Assembly: GCA_963693305.1 (NCBI GenBank)
Contig: OY855912.1
Coordinates: forward strand, 6,999,001-7,063,000
DNA length: 64,000 nucleotides
Source: Meandrina meandrites
Lineage: Eukaryota; Cnidaria; Anthozoa; Scleractinia; Meandrinidae
Direction of reading: 5' to 3'
In this document: piece after piece, positions 1 through 11,300 of the stretch
Layout of the letters: each line of letters begins with the position of its first letter
Numbering within the stretch: position 1 is the stretch's first letter
Notes under the pieces: model-generated
Database searches by the model: none
What the model was told of the DNA's origin: nothing
The model's input: only the letters and a program-made list of their open reading frames with translations
Translations under genes and position numbers: made by a program

Positions 1-886
1 TGTCCAGCAACCACAAAAGAAACAGTATAATCATTTATAGACTTAATCAATTCATGACCTAAACACGTGATTCGTGAAATCTAAAGAAAAAATTACGTGA
101 TTCGTGAATGTACGGAAATTTAACCCGTGACTCGAGATCCAGACCCCCCCTTCCAGACCCTGTGTACTATTTTACCTCTTTGTTACATAAAGACTTTGTC
201 TTCACTTCTGCCACAAGGAGACCAATGATATTACGGTTCAACGTAGCGGCTAGCGAAAAGAACCGGGAACTTGATGTTATCTCCTCATACCAAACATCTG
301 GGTATCTGTGCAAGATAGGAAATTATACAAAATGTAATTGTAATGATTCTTTTAAAAATCCTGAGTAATCCAGGGTGTCAAAGTGACAAGTCAGTGGTCA
401 TATTTAAGTGGTTCAGTTGTATTTCTTTGGTTTATTAGAGCGATAAACTACTTGGAATGACAAAAAGAATCATTGAAAAACCTAATTGTTATCATTTCCC
501 CTTATTCATCATTAAGAAACACTTCTGATGATATTTTTAACAATCTACATGGCATATTAAGCGCAAAAAATATAAATGCGGGGTCTATTTAAACACGTAA
601 AACTTTGTTGCATGCAGCAAGCTAATGGCATTTGTTACAGCAAAAATTGCTTGGCATTAATCAAAACCTACAGTTGGGTTGTCTTTGTTGTATACAACAC
701 AAAAAAATAAATATTTTTAATGATGAAAGTTGAATGCAATTTCTGCATAACAGAAGCAGCATGGACTACAAAAGATGCATGTCACACAGTTGTACCATGC
801 AAAGTGGCCCTAACTGAGCCTCCTTGAAACATTGCAAGTGACTGACTGTGTGCTTTGCAGTTGACATTTTTACTTGCTTAATTCCC
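1..886. other. Intergenic, no gene recognised
   Basis: I see no supported gene here. Bases about 61-135 contain repeats of CGTGATTCGTGA type, resembling the subterminal CACGAATCACG motifs of the 2.4-kb transposon at 53961-56357, so this is probably a fragment of that family. The rest is AT-rich sequence with only short chance reading frames. Confidence 0.5.
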
Positions 887-890
887 ATAA

Positions 891-3618
891 GTACGGTGGC
901 TCACAAGTGCACACCAAATTTAAATCACTCACACTATATTCAAATCACTCGTGCCGAATTCAAATCGCCCACACCGAAAATCAAATCTTCACACCGAATT
1001 CAAATCACTCACACCAAATTCAAAAACACTCGCACCAAATTTAAATCGCTCACACCGAATTCAAATCACTCACACCGAATTAACACTTTCGGTCAGCGGT
1101 CTCGCCTACCTGCTTCGTAGGTACCTCGTATATAGTATTTATAATGTTCCCTAATATTGTAATCCTAGTATTCTTCACGTGCTTTGTTACTTTGCTTACT
1201 TCCGTTACTTTATTCACTTGAGATTCTTTGCAGATACTTTGCTTACTTGAGATACTCTGCTTACTTGAGATACTTTGCTTAATTGAGATGCTTTGCTTAC
1301 TTGAGATACTATGCTTAATTGAGATGCTTTGCTTACTTGAGATACTTTGCTTAATTGAGATACTTTGCTTACTTGAGATACTTTGCTTAATTGAGATGCT
1401 TTGCTTACTTGAGATACTTTGCTTAATTGAGATGCTTTGCTTACTTGAGATACTTTGCTTAATTGAGATACTCTGCTTACTTGAGATACTTTGCTTAATT
1501 GAGATGCTTTGCTTACTTGAGATACTCTGCTTACTTGAGATACTTTGCTTACTCAAGATACTGTGCTTAATTGAGATACTCTGCTTACTTGAGATACTTT
1601 GCTTACTTGAGATACTTTGCTTACTTGAGATACTCTGCTTACTTGAGATACTCTGCTTACTTGAGATACTCTGCTTACTTGAGATACTTTGCTTACTTGA
1701 GATACTCTGCTTACTTGAGATACTCTGCTTACTTGAGATACTTTGCTTACTTGAGATACTTTGCTTACTTGAGATACTCTGCTTACTTGAGATACTCTGC
1801 TTACTTGAGATACTTTGCTTACTTGAGATACTTTGCTTACTTGAGATACTTTGCTTACTTGAGATACTCTGCTTACTTGAGATACTCTGCTTACTTGAGA
1901 TACTTTGCTTACTTGAGATACTTTGCTTAATTGAGATACTCTGCTTACTTGAGATACTTTGCTTACTTGAGATACTCTGCTTACTTGAGATACTTTGCTT
2001 ACTTGAGATACTTTGCTTACTTGAGATGCTTTGCTTACTTGAGATACTCTGCTTACTTGAGATACTTTGCTTACTTGAGATTCTTTGCTTACTTGAGATA
2101 CTCTGTTTACTTGAGATACTTTGCTTACTTGAGATACTCTGCTTACTTGAGATACTCTGCTTACTTGAGATGCTTTGCTTACTTGAGATACTCTGCTTAC
2201 TTGAGATACTCTGTTTACTTGAGATAATTTGCTTACTTGAGATACTTTGCTTACTTGAGATACTCTGCTTACTTGAGATGCTTTGCTTACTTGAGATGCT
2301 TTGCTTACTTGAGATACTTTGCTTACTTGAGATGCTTTGCTTACTTGAGATACTCTGCTTACTTGAGATACTCTGCTTACTTGAGATACTTTGCTTACTT
2401 GAGATACTCTGCTTACTTGAGATACTTTGCTTACTTGAGATACTTTGCTTACTTGAGATACTCTGCTTACTTGAGATACTCTGCTTACTTGAGATACTTT
2501 GCTTACTTGAGATACTCTGCTTACTTGAGATACTCTGCTTACTTGAGATACTTTGCTTACTTGAGATACTTTGCTTACTTGAGATACTCTGTTTACTTGA
2601 GATACTCTGCTTACTTGAGATACTCTGTTTACTTGAGATTCTTTGCTTACTTGAGATACTCTGCTTACTTGAGATACTCTGTTTACTTGAGATACTTTGC
2701 TTACTTGAGATACTCTGCTTAATTGAGATGCTTTGCTTACTTGAGGGTATATAATTCATGCTTTGCTTGCAGTTAACATTTATTTACTGCTGTTTGCTTG
2801 CGGTTAGCATTTTACCCTGTAGTTAATAGTGCTTGCAGTTAACATTTATTTACTGCAATTTGCTTGTGGTTAGCATTCATTTTGTGGTTGGGCGACTATA
2901 TGTTTTTCATTGTTGGCGGCCATGTTGACTTACCATGAAGTATATGCCTACTTGAGACTCTTTGCTTACTTGAGTTACTTTGCTTACTTGAGACTCCTTG
3001 TTTACTTAAGATAGAAGTAAGTTTGCTTACTGAAGTAAGCAAAGTATCTGAAGTAAGTAAAGTAACCGAAGTAAGCAAAGTATCTGAAGTAAGCAAAGTA
3101 ACTGAAGTAAGCAAAGTAACTGAAGTAAGCAAAGTAACTGAAGGAAGCAAAGAATCTCAAGTAAGCGAAGTATCTCAAGTAATATAAGCAGAGTATCTCA
3201 AGTAAGCAAAGTATCTGCAAAGTATCTCAAGTGAATAAAGTAACGGAAGTAAGCAAAGTAACAAAGCACGTGAAGTATACTAGGATTACAATATTAGGGT
3301 ACATTATAAATACTATATATGAGGTACCTACGAAGCAGGTAGGCGAGACCGCTGACCGGAAGTGTTAATTCGGTGTGAGTGATTTGAATTCGTTGTGAAG
3401 ATTTGATTTTCGGTGTGAGCGATTTAAATTTGGTGTGAGTGTTTTTGAATTTGGTGTGAAGATTTGATTTTTGGTGTGGGTGATTTGAATTTGGTGCGAG
3501 TGTTTTTGAATTCGGTGTGAAGATTTGATTTTTGGTGTGGGCGATTTGAATTCGGCGCGAGTGATTTGAATATAGTGTGAGTGATTTAAATTTGGTGTGC
3601 ACTTGTGGGCCACCGTAC
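891..3618. mobile_element. Foldback-type inverted-repeat element
   Basis: Both ends begin with GTACGGTGGC in inverted orientation (891 onward and 3618 backward), and each is flanked by ATAA (887-890 and 3619-3622), a likely 4-bp target duplication. The arms (about 891-1245 and 3195-3618) are near-identical reverse complements. Their outer part is built of degenerate 19-21-bp subrepeats around CACACCGAATTCAAATC, followed by a unique block with GTAGGCGAGACC on one strand. Inside, the 18-bp minisatellite runs forward to about 3010, then reverses to its complement from about 3027. A direct duplication of about 55 bp around GCAGTTAACATTTATTTACT lies at 2768-2878. No transposase is visible; the 559- and 508-residue open frames are minisatellite artefacts. 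The structure matches foldback or TU-type elements known from other animals; the family name is inference. Confidence 0.75.
1228..2745. repeat. 18-bp minisatellite in the foldback element
   Basis: About 84 tandem copies of an 18-bp unit, consensus CTTTGCTTACTTGAGATA, with recurring T/C variation (TTTGC or TCTGC) and TTAATT or TTACTT variants. The TTAATT variant alternates regularly in the first 300 bp, giving a 36-bp higher-order unit. Because 18 is divisible by three and most frames lack stops, long repetitive open frames appear on both strands (six-residue repeats such as SISSKQ on the minus strand). They have no start context, splice sites or non-repeat domain and are not called as genes. 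Confidence 0.9.
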
Positions 3619-3622
3619 ATAA

Positions 3623-5170
3623 GCCATAGTTACACTTCACTACATGTACATGTACATGTATGTTTGTTGAAAATATTTTTCTAAAAGTGTACAACTTTAA
3701 CTTTAAAGTTAACTTTAAGGTATAATGTCGTTCATTATCCTTCAATTTTCTTGTGCGGTATTTATTTAGCAACTTTGACAACTTTATCATTGCACTGCGC
3801 ATTAGGTGAATTGCAAATATTATTTTATGTAACTAAGCTTAAAATAATTTTGGAAGCCGCCGTATTTAAATAACACCCTTTTCCTTTAACTGAATTAAAA
3901 TGTTACGAACATTAAACCCAGATGAGCTTTCACTCGTTCAAAAGAGTGAGTCGAATATAAGCTTACTTTCTGCTGTTCAGATAAACGTCGCTTGTCAAAA
4001 CACAAGCCCGTCAAGTTCATTCGTGTTTGAACAAAACGAAAAACACATATTCGCGATCGAGTGGATGGCTTAAGTCCTTGAAGTCCTTTTGGAGTTTCTT
4101 CCACCTAATTTCATTGATATTAATAATACTGGTACTATGTTTCGTTATGTGCATCTAAAACTCCTCTTCTGCATGAAGAAAAACATTTATACTCACTCGA
4201 TTGGAAACCATTCGCGACACAAGCGTTTGACTTCCTCGACATCGGCTGGGCATAAAAACCGCACCTGAACATCGTTTAAGAGCCCCAGCTTGATTGTCAT
4301 TCAACTTTTTCTCCGGAAAATGAGCCCAGTTTAGCTTAAAATATCACAGCATTTGACAGCAAATCAGGAACGAAACTAGCAGAAAAACTTGCTGACATTT
4401 TCATTCGTGAGCGCTTCCGCCATCTTGAACCGATTACAAACAGGGGGAGACTGGAACGACTAAATAAGGACTCGGGTATTCTCGATATTTTGTCGGTAAC
4501 TTGTCGGTATAGCTCGGGAGCAAATCGGACAGGTCCGATAACAGAGAAATAGACTGATATTTATCTAATCGATGCGGATGCGTGGTTTTTGAAACTTCAG
4601 ATCTTCATTGAGGGAAAGAAAGTTTTCCTATATCAATTATTTTTGTTGTTCTTCAAAGGAAGAACAAAAGCGGAGTTAAGGTGTTTTGTTGACTTTTCAA
4701 ACTGGAGCTGAAAACACGAAAGTTTCCAAAATAGATGATTTTAAAATGCTTCAGATCTAGTGCTTGTGGATTCCGAATAAGCTTATTATTTAGTTTTAAA
4801 GGGTCGTATTGGATGGGATCCTCCGAATCCAAGCTTCAGTTATCTAATTCTAAAGTTTTGAAAGAAACAAGGCCAGATCTTTGTTCTCAAAGATTTGCGG
4901 TAAGAAAAGAATTCTTTTTATATCAGTAAATTAGCTTCAATTAAATCTTAATGTTAATTACCTGTGTTATTATTATCAAATATAACGGAAATTAACACGA
5001 GTGGTTTTCAACTAGATTCCATCAGGATCCATCAGTTGGTTGAAGGTTTTCTAGTTGTAATTATTTTCTTGTATGTGACGCTTTGTTTCTACAGAGTGGG
5101 ATTTAATTTAACATTGAAGTGAATGCTTTTAGAATAGATCACTCACAAAAATTTAATTTTCAACTTGCAG
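3623..5170. other. Upstream region of the CapA-like gene, possible 5' exon
   Basis: No independent gene is supported. A possible first exon of the CapA-like gene is an open frame at 4735-4899 ending in a good donor (GCG|GTAAGA at 4900). The downstream exon begins after an acceptor at 5170, and the two frames join in phase, which would add about 56 residues ahead of the conserved start. The extension contains hydrophobic and basic residues (MILKCFRSSACGF at its start) but has no family motif, and an in-phase join happens by chance in one case of three. It may simply be a 5' untranslated exon. Confidence 0.35.
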
Positions 5171-5173
5171 ACA

Positions 5174-6295
5174 ATGACTGCTCCAATTTCTTTGTTCATG
5201 GTGGGAGACGTCATGTTAGGGCGAGGCATTGACATGATTCTAGAACACAGCTGCAACCCTATACTCTATGAGAGCAATGGGCTTGATGCAAGAGACTATG
5301 TCTCTTTAGCGACAACACAAACAGGTCCGCTTCCTGACAAAAGTGAACGACCAGTGGATTACGTGTGGGGGGATGCAATACAAATACTTAAAGAAAAGAA
5401 GCCAGATCTAAAAATCATCAACTTGGAAACTTCAGTGACAACAAGTGATACACCATGGCCCATGAAAGGGATTCATTATCGAATGCATCCGCAGAATGTA
5501 AACGTTATACAGTCAGCCAGTGTGGATTGCTGTGTCTTGGCAAACAATCATGTTGCCGATTGGGGGTTTCCTGGTCTCTTGGAAACTCTGGACACTCTTG
5601 AAAATGCTGGTATCAAATTTGTAGGAGCAGGACGTAATTCTTTGGAAGCAAAATCACCAGCTGTTTTTCAGATCATGGCTAACAACGATACCAGGGTACT
5701 GGTCTTTGCTGCCGGCCACTCCTCTAGTGGAGTTCCTGATTCCTGGAGGGCAGGGAAGAGCAGGGAAGGAGTCAACATTCTTGAGTTCTACGAGGCAAGC
5801 AGGGCAGTAAGCAAGCTAAAAGAACAAATTGAAAAATACAAAAGGGATGGTGACATTATCATCTTGTCAGTTCATTGGGGAGGAAACTGGGGTTGGAACG
5901 TAGACTCTTCCTTCATTAAGTTTGCACACAAAGCAATTGATGAGGCAGGTGTTCACATCATTCATGGGCATTCATCGCATCATGTGAAAGGCATTGAGGT
6001 GCACAATGGCAGACTTATTATTTACGGTTGTGGTGACTTTTTGAATGACTATGAAGGAATCACAGGTTACGAGGGCTTCCGCGATGACCTTGCTTTGATG
6101 TACTTTGCTGACATAAATCCAGAAACAGGCCTCTTAGCTGGCCTCAAAATGGTCCCGACTGAGATTAAGCACCTGCGAGTTAACAAAGCCAGAGAGGAGG
6201 GTATAAAGTGGCTTATCAAGACAATGTCAAAAGAGTGTAAGAAATTCAACTGTGACGTGAAAAGAGTTCATGATGAAATCCATTTGGTCTTTTAA
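5174..6295 (+). CDS. CapA-family metallophosphatase-like protein
   Basis: A 373-residue protein of the CapA / PGA_cap family, related to calcineurin-like metallophosphatases. In bacteria this family takes part in poly-gamma-glutamate capsule synthesis; its role in animals is not established. Visible motifs in order: GDVMLGRG at residues 11-18 (metal-binding Asp), NLETS at 83-87, ANNHVADWG at 123-131 (Asn-His pair), HWGGNWG at 234-240, GHSSHH at 265-270 and GCGDFLND at 285-292. All expected metal-ligand positions appear to be present, so the enzyme looks intact. There is no clear signal peptide in this form. I chose ATG 5174 because a splice acceptor (CAACTTGCAG) ends at 5170; an in-frame ATG at 5165 lies inside the intron. 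The coding part is one uninterrupted exon. A bacterial-type family in animal DNA suggests old horizontal transfer, but the upstream intron and repeat-rich surroundings argue against contamination. Confidence 0.85.
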   Translation: MTAPISLFMVGDVMLGRGIDMILEHSCNPILYESNGLDARDYVSLATTQTGPLPDKSERPVDYVWGDAIQILKEKKPDLKIINLETSVTTSDTPWPMKGIHYRMHPQNVNVIQSASVDCCVLANNHVADWGFPGLLETLDTLENAGIKFVGAGRNSLEAKSPAVFQIMANNDTRVLVFAAGHSSSGVPDSWRAGKSREGVNILEFYEASRAVSKLKEQIEKYKRDGDIIILSVHWGGNWGWNVDSSFIKFAHKAIDEAGVHIIHGHSSHHVKGIEVHNGRLIIYGCGDFLNDYEGITGYEGFRDDLALMYFADINPETGLLAGLKMVPTEIKHLRVNKAREEGIKWLIKTMSKECKKFNCDVKRVHDEIHLVF

Positions 6296-6516
6296 GTTTT
6301 GGAGCATGATATGTATCACCCCAGGAAGGAGATAAAGTGGCAGTCTCACCAAGATTTAGCCTACTTGAAAATCCAATTATAGGTGTTGGTATTAGTTGGA
6401 AATCTACTAATAGTTGCCTAACCTTACTTAAGTGCACTGTACTAGGTACGAAAGTTGTCTTAAAACAGGTGTGGCTGAGGACGGGTAGAAAAGAAGTGGT
6501 CTAAAATTGTCTAAAA

Positions 6517-6549
6517 TTTCCTCCAAGTAACAGTGTTACTTGGAGGAAA
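6517..6549 (+). other. Hairpin in the CapA-like 3' UTR
   Basis: A perfect 15-bp stem (TTTCCTCCAAGTAAC and its complement) with a 3-nt loop, about 220 bp after the stop codon and before the poly(A) signal. It would form in the mRNA. The function is unknown; it could also be the core of a very small inverted-repeat element. Confidence 0.6.
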
Positions 6550-6979
6550 ATCACTGAAAACATTGATAATGGTTCATGCACATATTTTAGAGTCAATTTA
6601 TGGCTTTTTGGGGTTTACAGATTATCCAGTTGGTCTGTGAGTGCAACTTTATAATTCCAGCATAGTTTGTGCAAAAACTTAGAAGAACACTTGTGATACT
6701 GCCCCCTTAAGTTGGGGAGGTCATTATAGTGTAAAACCAGGGATGAAATTATCCTGTTTTGGTCTGGAACCTGGCAAGGTCAGCACTGGTCAAAAGTCAG
6801 CATTGTTTGTATTTAATGATCTCGAACTAATTAGAGTTTTGCAGCCGAGTGTATGACACAGTCTCACCCACCCAAGGTCTAGTTCTTGTTATTGACAGCG
6901 GCATTTAGTTTTATTGATAGTTTCATCATCAGGTTGTATTTGGCCTTTTGTATTTAGAATGCTTTTCTAATTTCTGTTA

Positions 6980-6985
6980 AATAAA
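6980..6985 (+). promoter_or_regulatory. Poly(A) signal for the CapA-like gene
   Basis: An AATAAA hexamer about 690 bp after the stop codon, in AT-rich sequence. It is the first canonical hexamer I noticed downstream of the gene. The cleavage site is not determined. Confidence 0.5.
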
Positions 6986-6995
6986 TTTAATTCAT

Positions 6996-8370
6996 ATATT
7001 AATTTTATAACTTCATGTAGAAACAACAGGTGGGTGCCAAATCCATTTTGTAAACAAAACGCTGTGTCAAGAACTAAATATCAGAGATAGGGCAATGCTG
7101 TTGTTTTATTTATCAGAAAAGGTTAAATCACAAACTTCCCCTATTAATAGATAATTTCCTTTTGCTATGTGTCTTTAATTTACTGAGACTTAAATAATAA
7201 AAGCTAAAATAACTGTGCAGAGAACACTAGTGGACTCTGCCTGCTTGTAGCTCCATTTTCTGTAGCATGAAGTGACAAGGAATAAGAAAAAAATTAATAA
7301 TAAATAAAAAAATATGCCATGGTAACAGGTTACAGGTACACTCAAACATTTTGTCAGTGCATCCAAAGGATTTGCCAGTACTTTCTGTCACGTGGGAGTA
7401 AAGAAGGCAACACGCAAACAATAGCCAAGTTTAAACACTGATCTCAAGATCCAGCTAGAGGCCCCAGGCTGTGCCTGTCTGTGGGAGGTCTGCATGGTTG
7501 TCTAATGGCAGGGGATTGCAAACTTGGACTCTAAATTTCATGGTCCAGGTTTGTGTCTGGTTATGAGGTTTTTGTGAGATGATCTTAGACCTGCTGACTC
7601 TCATGCATATGCATGAGTGTCAGACCTGTGGAACATTTTAAAACGATACATAAATTTTTCAAATTTCTTCAAAAGTAAACAGAAAAAATATCTTATGTAA
7701 AACATTTTCAGAGTGGGTAAAATATGATTTTGAAACTAATTTGCACTGCATCGAACTAGATGATGGGGTGGGTGTGACAAAGTATGACCCCCTCCCCCAC
7801 CTCCTTTGAAAAATCCTGGCTACGCCCCTGCACGTTCGCAAAAAACATGACTGTATTATAGTCTACTTAGTCATGGTGCTGAGAATTTTTTTCCAAATAA
7901 ATCTTCAGTGCCAGCAAGAGACTAAGTGGAATAAATTAGGGTTAAAATGGTTTTAGTTACTTTTCATTCATCCATCACAGAGCTGAGCATGGTTCTTGCA
8001 AGACACAATCTTTGCACTCTTGACTACCCCTGTCAGATATTATGCCGAGACTCTTTGAAAAGTTTCTGAAGTTTTGTTCTGCTTCTTGGACTCTCGTTAC
8101 CATTGCACTCCGGCCAACCCTTACCTCAAAATAGAAACTGGTAACTAAAATGTCTATACCGCGCAGGAGGTCTGGGCTTTAATCAAAATTGCAAATGGCG
8201 GCAGTTTTCAGTTAGATTCGTGCTACATTTTGTTTGTTTTGCCTGACACTGGAGATGTTGTAGTGCGTATTTATTTTCTCGCGGTTCCTTGGTTAATACT
8301 ATGAATTTCAGTATAAATGTAAGATCAACAATCGTCGCGATTCTTTTATTAAGCGGTGCTACATAATTTC
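6996..8370. other. Region between CapA-like gene and CCDC57
   Basis: No gene is supported. A short palindrome built on CATGCATATGCATG lies near 7603-7618. The sequence just before 8371 probably contains the CCDC57 promoter and 5' UTR, but no TATA box or other core element can be assigned. Confidence 0.5.
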
Positions 8371-11300
8371 ATGGCGCATATCTCCGTCGAGACATCGTCT
8401 TTGCAAGAACTTGTTCAACAGAAAGAAAATGAATGGAGAGAAGCACAGGAACTGCGGAATAAATCGCTACAAAGTGCACTTAAGGAGAAAGAACGACAGC
8501 TCAACAACGAAAAAGTACGATTTAGGAAGCTCAAAGAGGATTTTGAGTACAACTTGAAACTGCTGGAAGAGAGAGACCAGGAACTTCAGAGATACGATGC
8601 ACTGTTTTCGCAAGTTAGAAACATCAATAGTTTGAGGGATGGTGAAGTCAGTGACCTTAAAATCCAGCTGGATGATCTCAGACTCAAGTTGTCACACGAG
8701 GAGAAGGCCAAAGAAGAGTTACAAAGGCACTATCAACAGGTCTTAAACTCACCCCAGGTCTTATTAACAATTAGATGGTGAGCTCAATGTTTCTCACGGC
8801 TGATAGTTGACAAGGGGCAAAGCCCCGAGTCAACTATCAAAGTCCATAGAAACCAAGAGCGAGCCATCTAATTGTTTAAGCATAACCCAGTGGTCATTCT
8901 ATTAAGCAACGAAATGTGGCTAAAACTGATTAATTGATAGTTTTGTTTAATAATTTTTTACCTCAGTGCCAACCACAATGCAGCGTGTGCTGCGAGAGCC
9001 CACTATTGATCATTATAGTTCACCACTAAACTTTCTCTGATTCTGATTGGTTTAAATTGATCATGTGATGCAATAGTATTCATCTGCAGAGAGGCACTAT
9101 CAGCCCATAGTGCCTGTTCGGGGAAAAACCCAGATGGATAGTACACACCCATGAATTTCTTTTGTAAACGAGTGGGCCTTACAGGCAAAATAGTTGGATA
9201 AATATTTGATTGATCTGCATAAGTGAGTTTCTTGTCTGGTTTCGTTTCATTTGTAGCATTTCTGCTTTCAATTTTTTCTTATTCAAGATGTTCGTTTTTG
9301 AATGGACATGCTGAAGAAAATTTAGTGGTAAATAGTTAAGGCAGTAAAGTGTTTCTGTTATGGAACTATTGGTCTGATAGTTGCCCCTTTGAAATTTGAT
9401 GTTCTTAAAACTAACATATTAATATTTGTTTTAAGAACATCAAATTTCAAATTTAGAAAGGAATTTGAAAAGAACTTGACTGCTATGCAGGCGAGCTACA
9501 AATGATTTGTTGTATTTATAGCGCTTGAGAGAACACCAACAGGAACTGAGCCAGTTTAGACTCGGCAAAGAAAATGAAGTGAACAAAGAAAGAGAAGAAT
9601 TTGAGTCATTCAAGAGAGAGCTGCAGGTTCAGCTAAGGTATAAAATTATTTAGATTCTCTAAGAGAAAGAATAAAATAATGTTTGTTGACAAAACAAGTT
9701 TTAATGTCCAGGTCCTGTCATTCCACTGTTAGCTATGCAAAGGAAGCTATGTGCTGTGCCTGAGCATACAGTAAGTAAAAAAGTAACACAACAGCTTAAG
9801 TTTATAGACAAACCAAGAAGAACTGGTACAGTAAAAAACCATGTACATGTACATGTAGTATGTACCGGCCCCAAAGATAGTCTATGTACCCCAAATCTTA
9901 AGTCCAAATTCAGCAAAAAGATACACCTTATTCCAATATGGCAGAAAGGGCCAATAACACATAGGCAAAATAATAATGTTTTTTCCTCCATTTTGGAATA
10001 AGGTGTATCAGATTGGTTAACAATGGTTAATGCTACACACTGTATGTTATTAATAAAAATATTATATTACTCTCTTAGTGCCTCTCTCCACCCAGATGTA
10101 TAAATGGGTACAGGCAAATTATGCTGGGGGTATACATGTAACCCTGCGATAGACTAGCATCCCATCCCGGGGGGGGGGGGGGGGGGGGGGGGAGTAGAAA
10201 TACTCCTTGTTGCTTAACATGCTACAGAAACTGGTATAAGCTCTGGCCGGATGGGCCACTTGGCTCAATGCAGACTTTACCTACGTTATTAAACAAGATC
10301 TTAAATGGATCTAGGGCAGCTGAAGAGGATGTCGAGGCTCAGAGACAGGAGTTAATGGCTGGATTTGATGATGCTCAGCGCAAGAGGGAACATGAGTTTA
10401 GAAAAAAGGCAGATGACTTGAGTAATTCCTTACTTGCTAGTGAATTAAAGGTTTGTGTCTAACATTGTACACATGTTTTATATACATTGTGGATATTATA
10501 TTAATAATAAGAAAGAAACCTGCGACTACACTAAATAACCAGAAGTGGCAGTGGATCTTGCATTTGGCCGCTGTAAGCAGTGTACTTTCCTTTGTCTGAC
10601 ATAATTTAATGTAGTTCGTATAGTGTGATCGTCCAGGTGAGAGTAGTTCTGAGAAGAACTGTTGTTGGTGACTTGTCACCAACAACAGTTCTTCTCAGAA
10701 CTACTCTCACCCGGACGATCACACTATACGAACTACTGATACTCCTGGGTTCAAACCATTTACTATGATAATTTAATGTAGGATTAAAAATAACAACATT
10801 AAAGTGTTTGAGATGATGATGGAAAGTTTCATTTGCAGGTTAAAATGCTCACAAAGGAGTTAGAGCTTCTAAGAGTCAGTGGAGAAAGAACAAAAGATGA
10901 ACTGGAAGACACAGAAACAGTTGTTCATGATCTGGAAAAGCAGGTGAAGCAGAAAGAATGGCAGTTAACTGATGAACAGAACATGAACAAAGCTAAGGTG
11001 GCTGAATTAGAAGCAGAAATTGAGCAATTAAGATCAGCAATGAACAAGATGCAGGAAAGATTTCAACACAAACATGCAGAATTGGATCGATATGCAAAGG
11101 AGAAAGAACAGGCCCTTGTTGCAGCTAAAGAAGTATGTACTAACAATAAAGAGAATGTGTGAATTAAGGGAAGGTGGCATTTAGACCAGGTTTAATTGTT
11201 GCTGCCAAGTAAAGTTTTATGGAAGTTTAAAGGCTGGGGGAAAACATCAAACTTGAGATGAGCAACTGGAGTGTTTGTCAAGAAATACACAGTACACAAT

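Noticed and set aside
1080..2759. Long open frames of 559 (-) and 508 (+) residues
   Set aside because: They are pure translations of the 18-bp minisatellite inside a transposon, open on both strands, without splice sites or a non-repeat domain.
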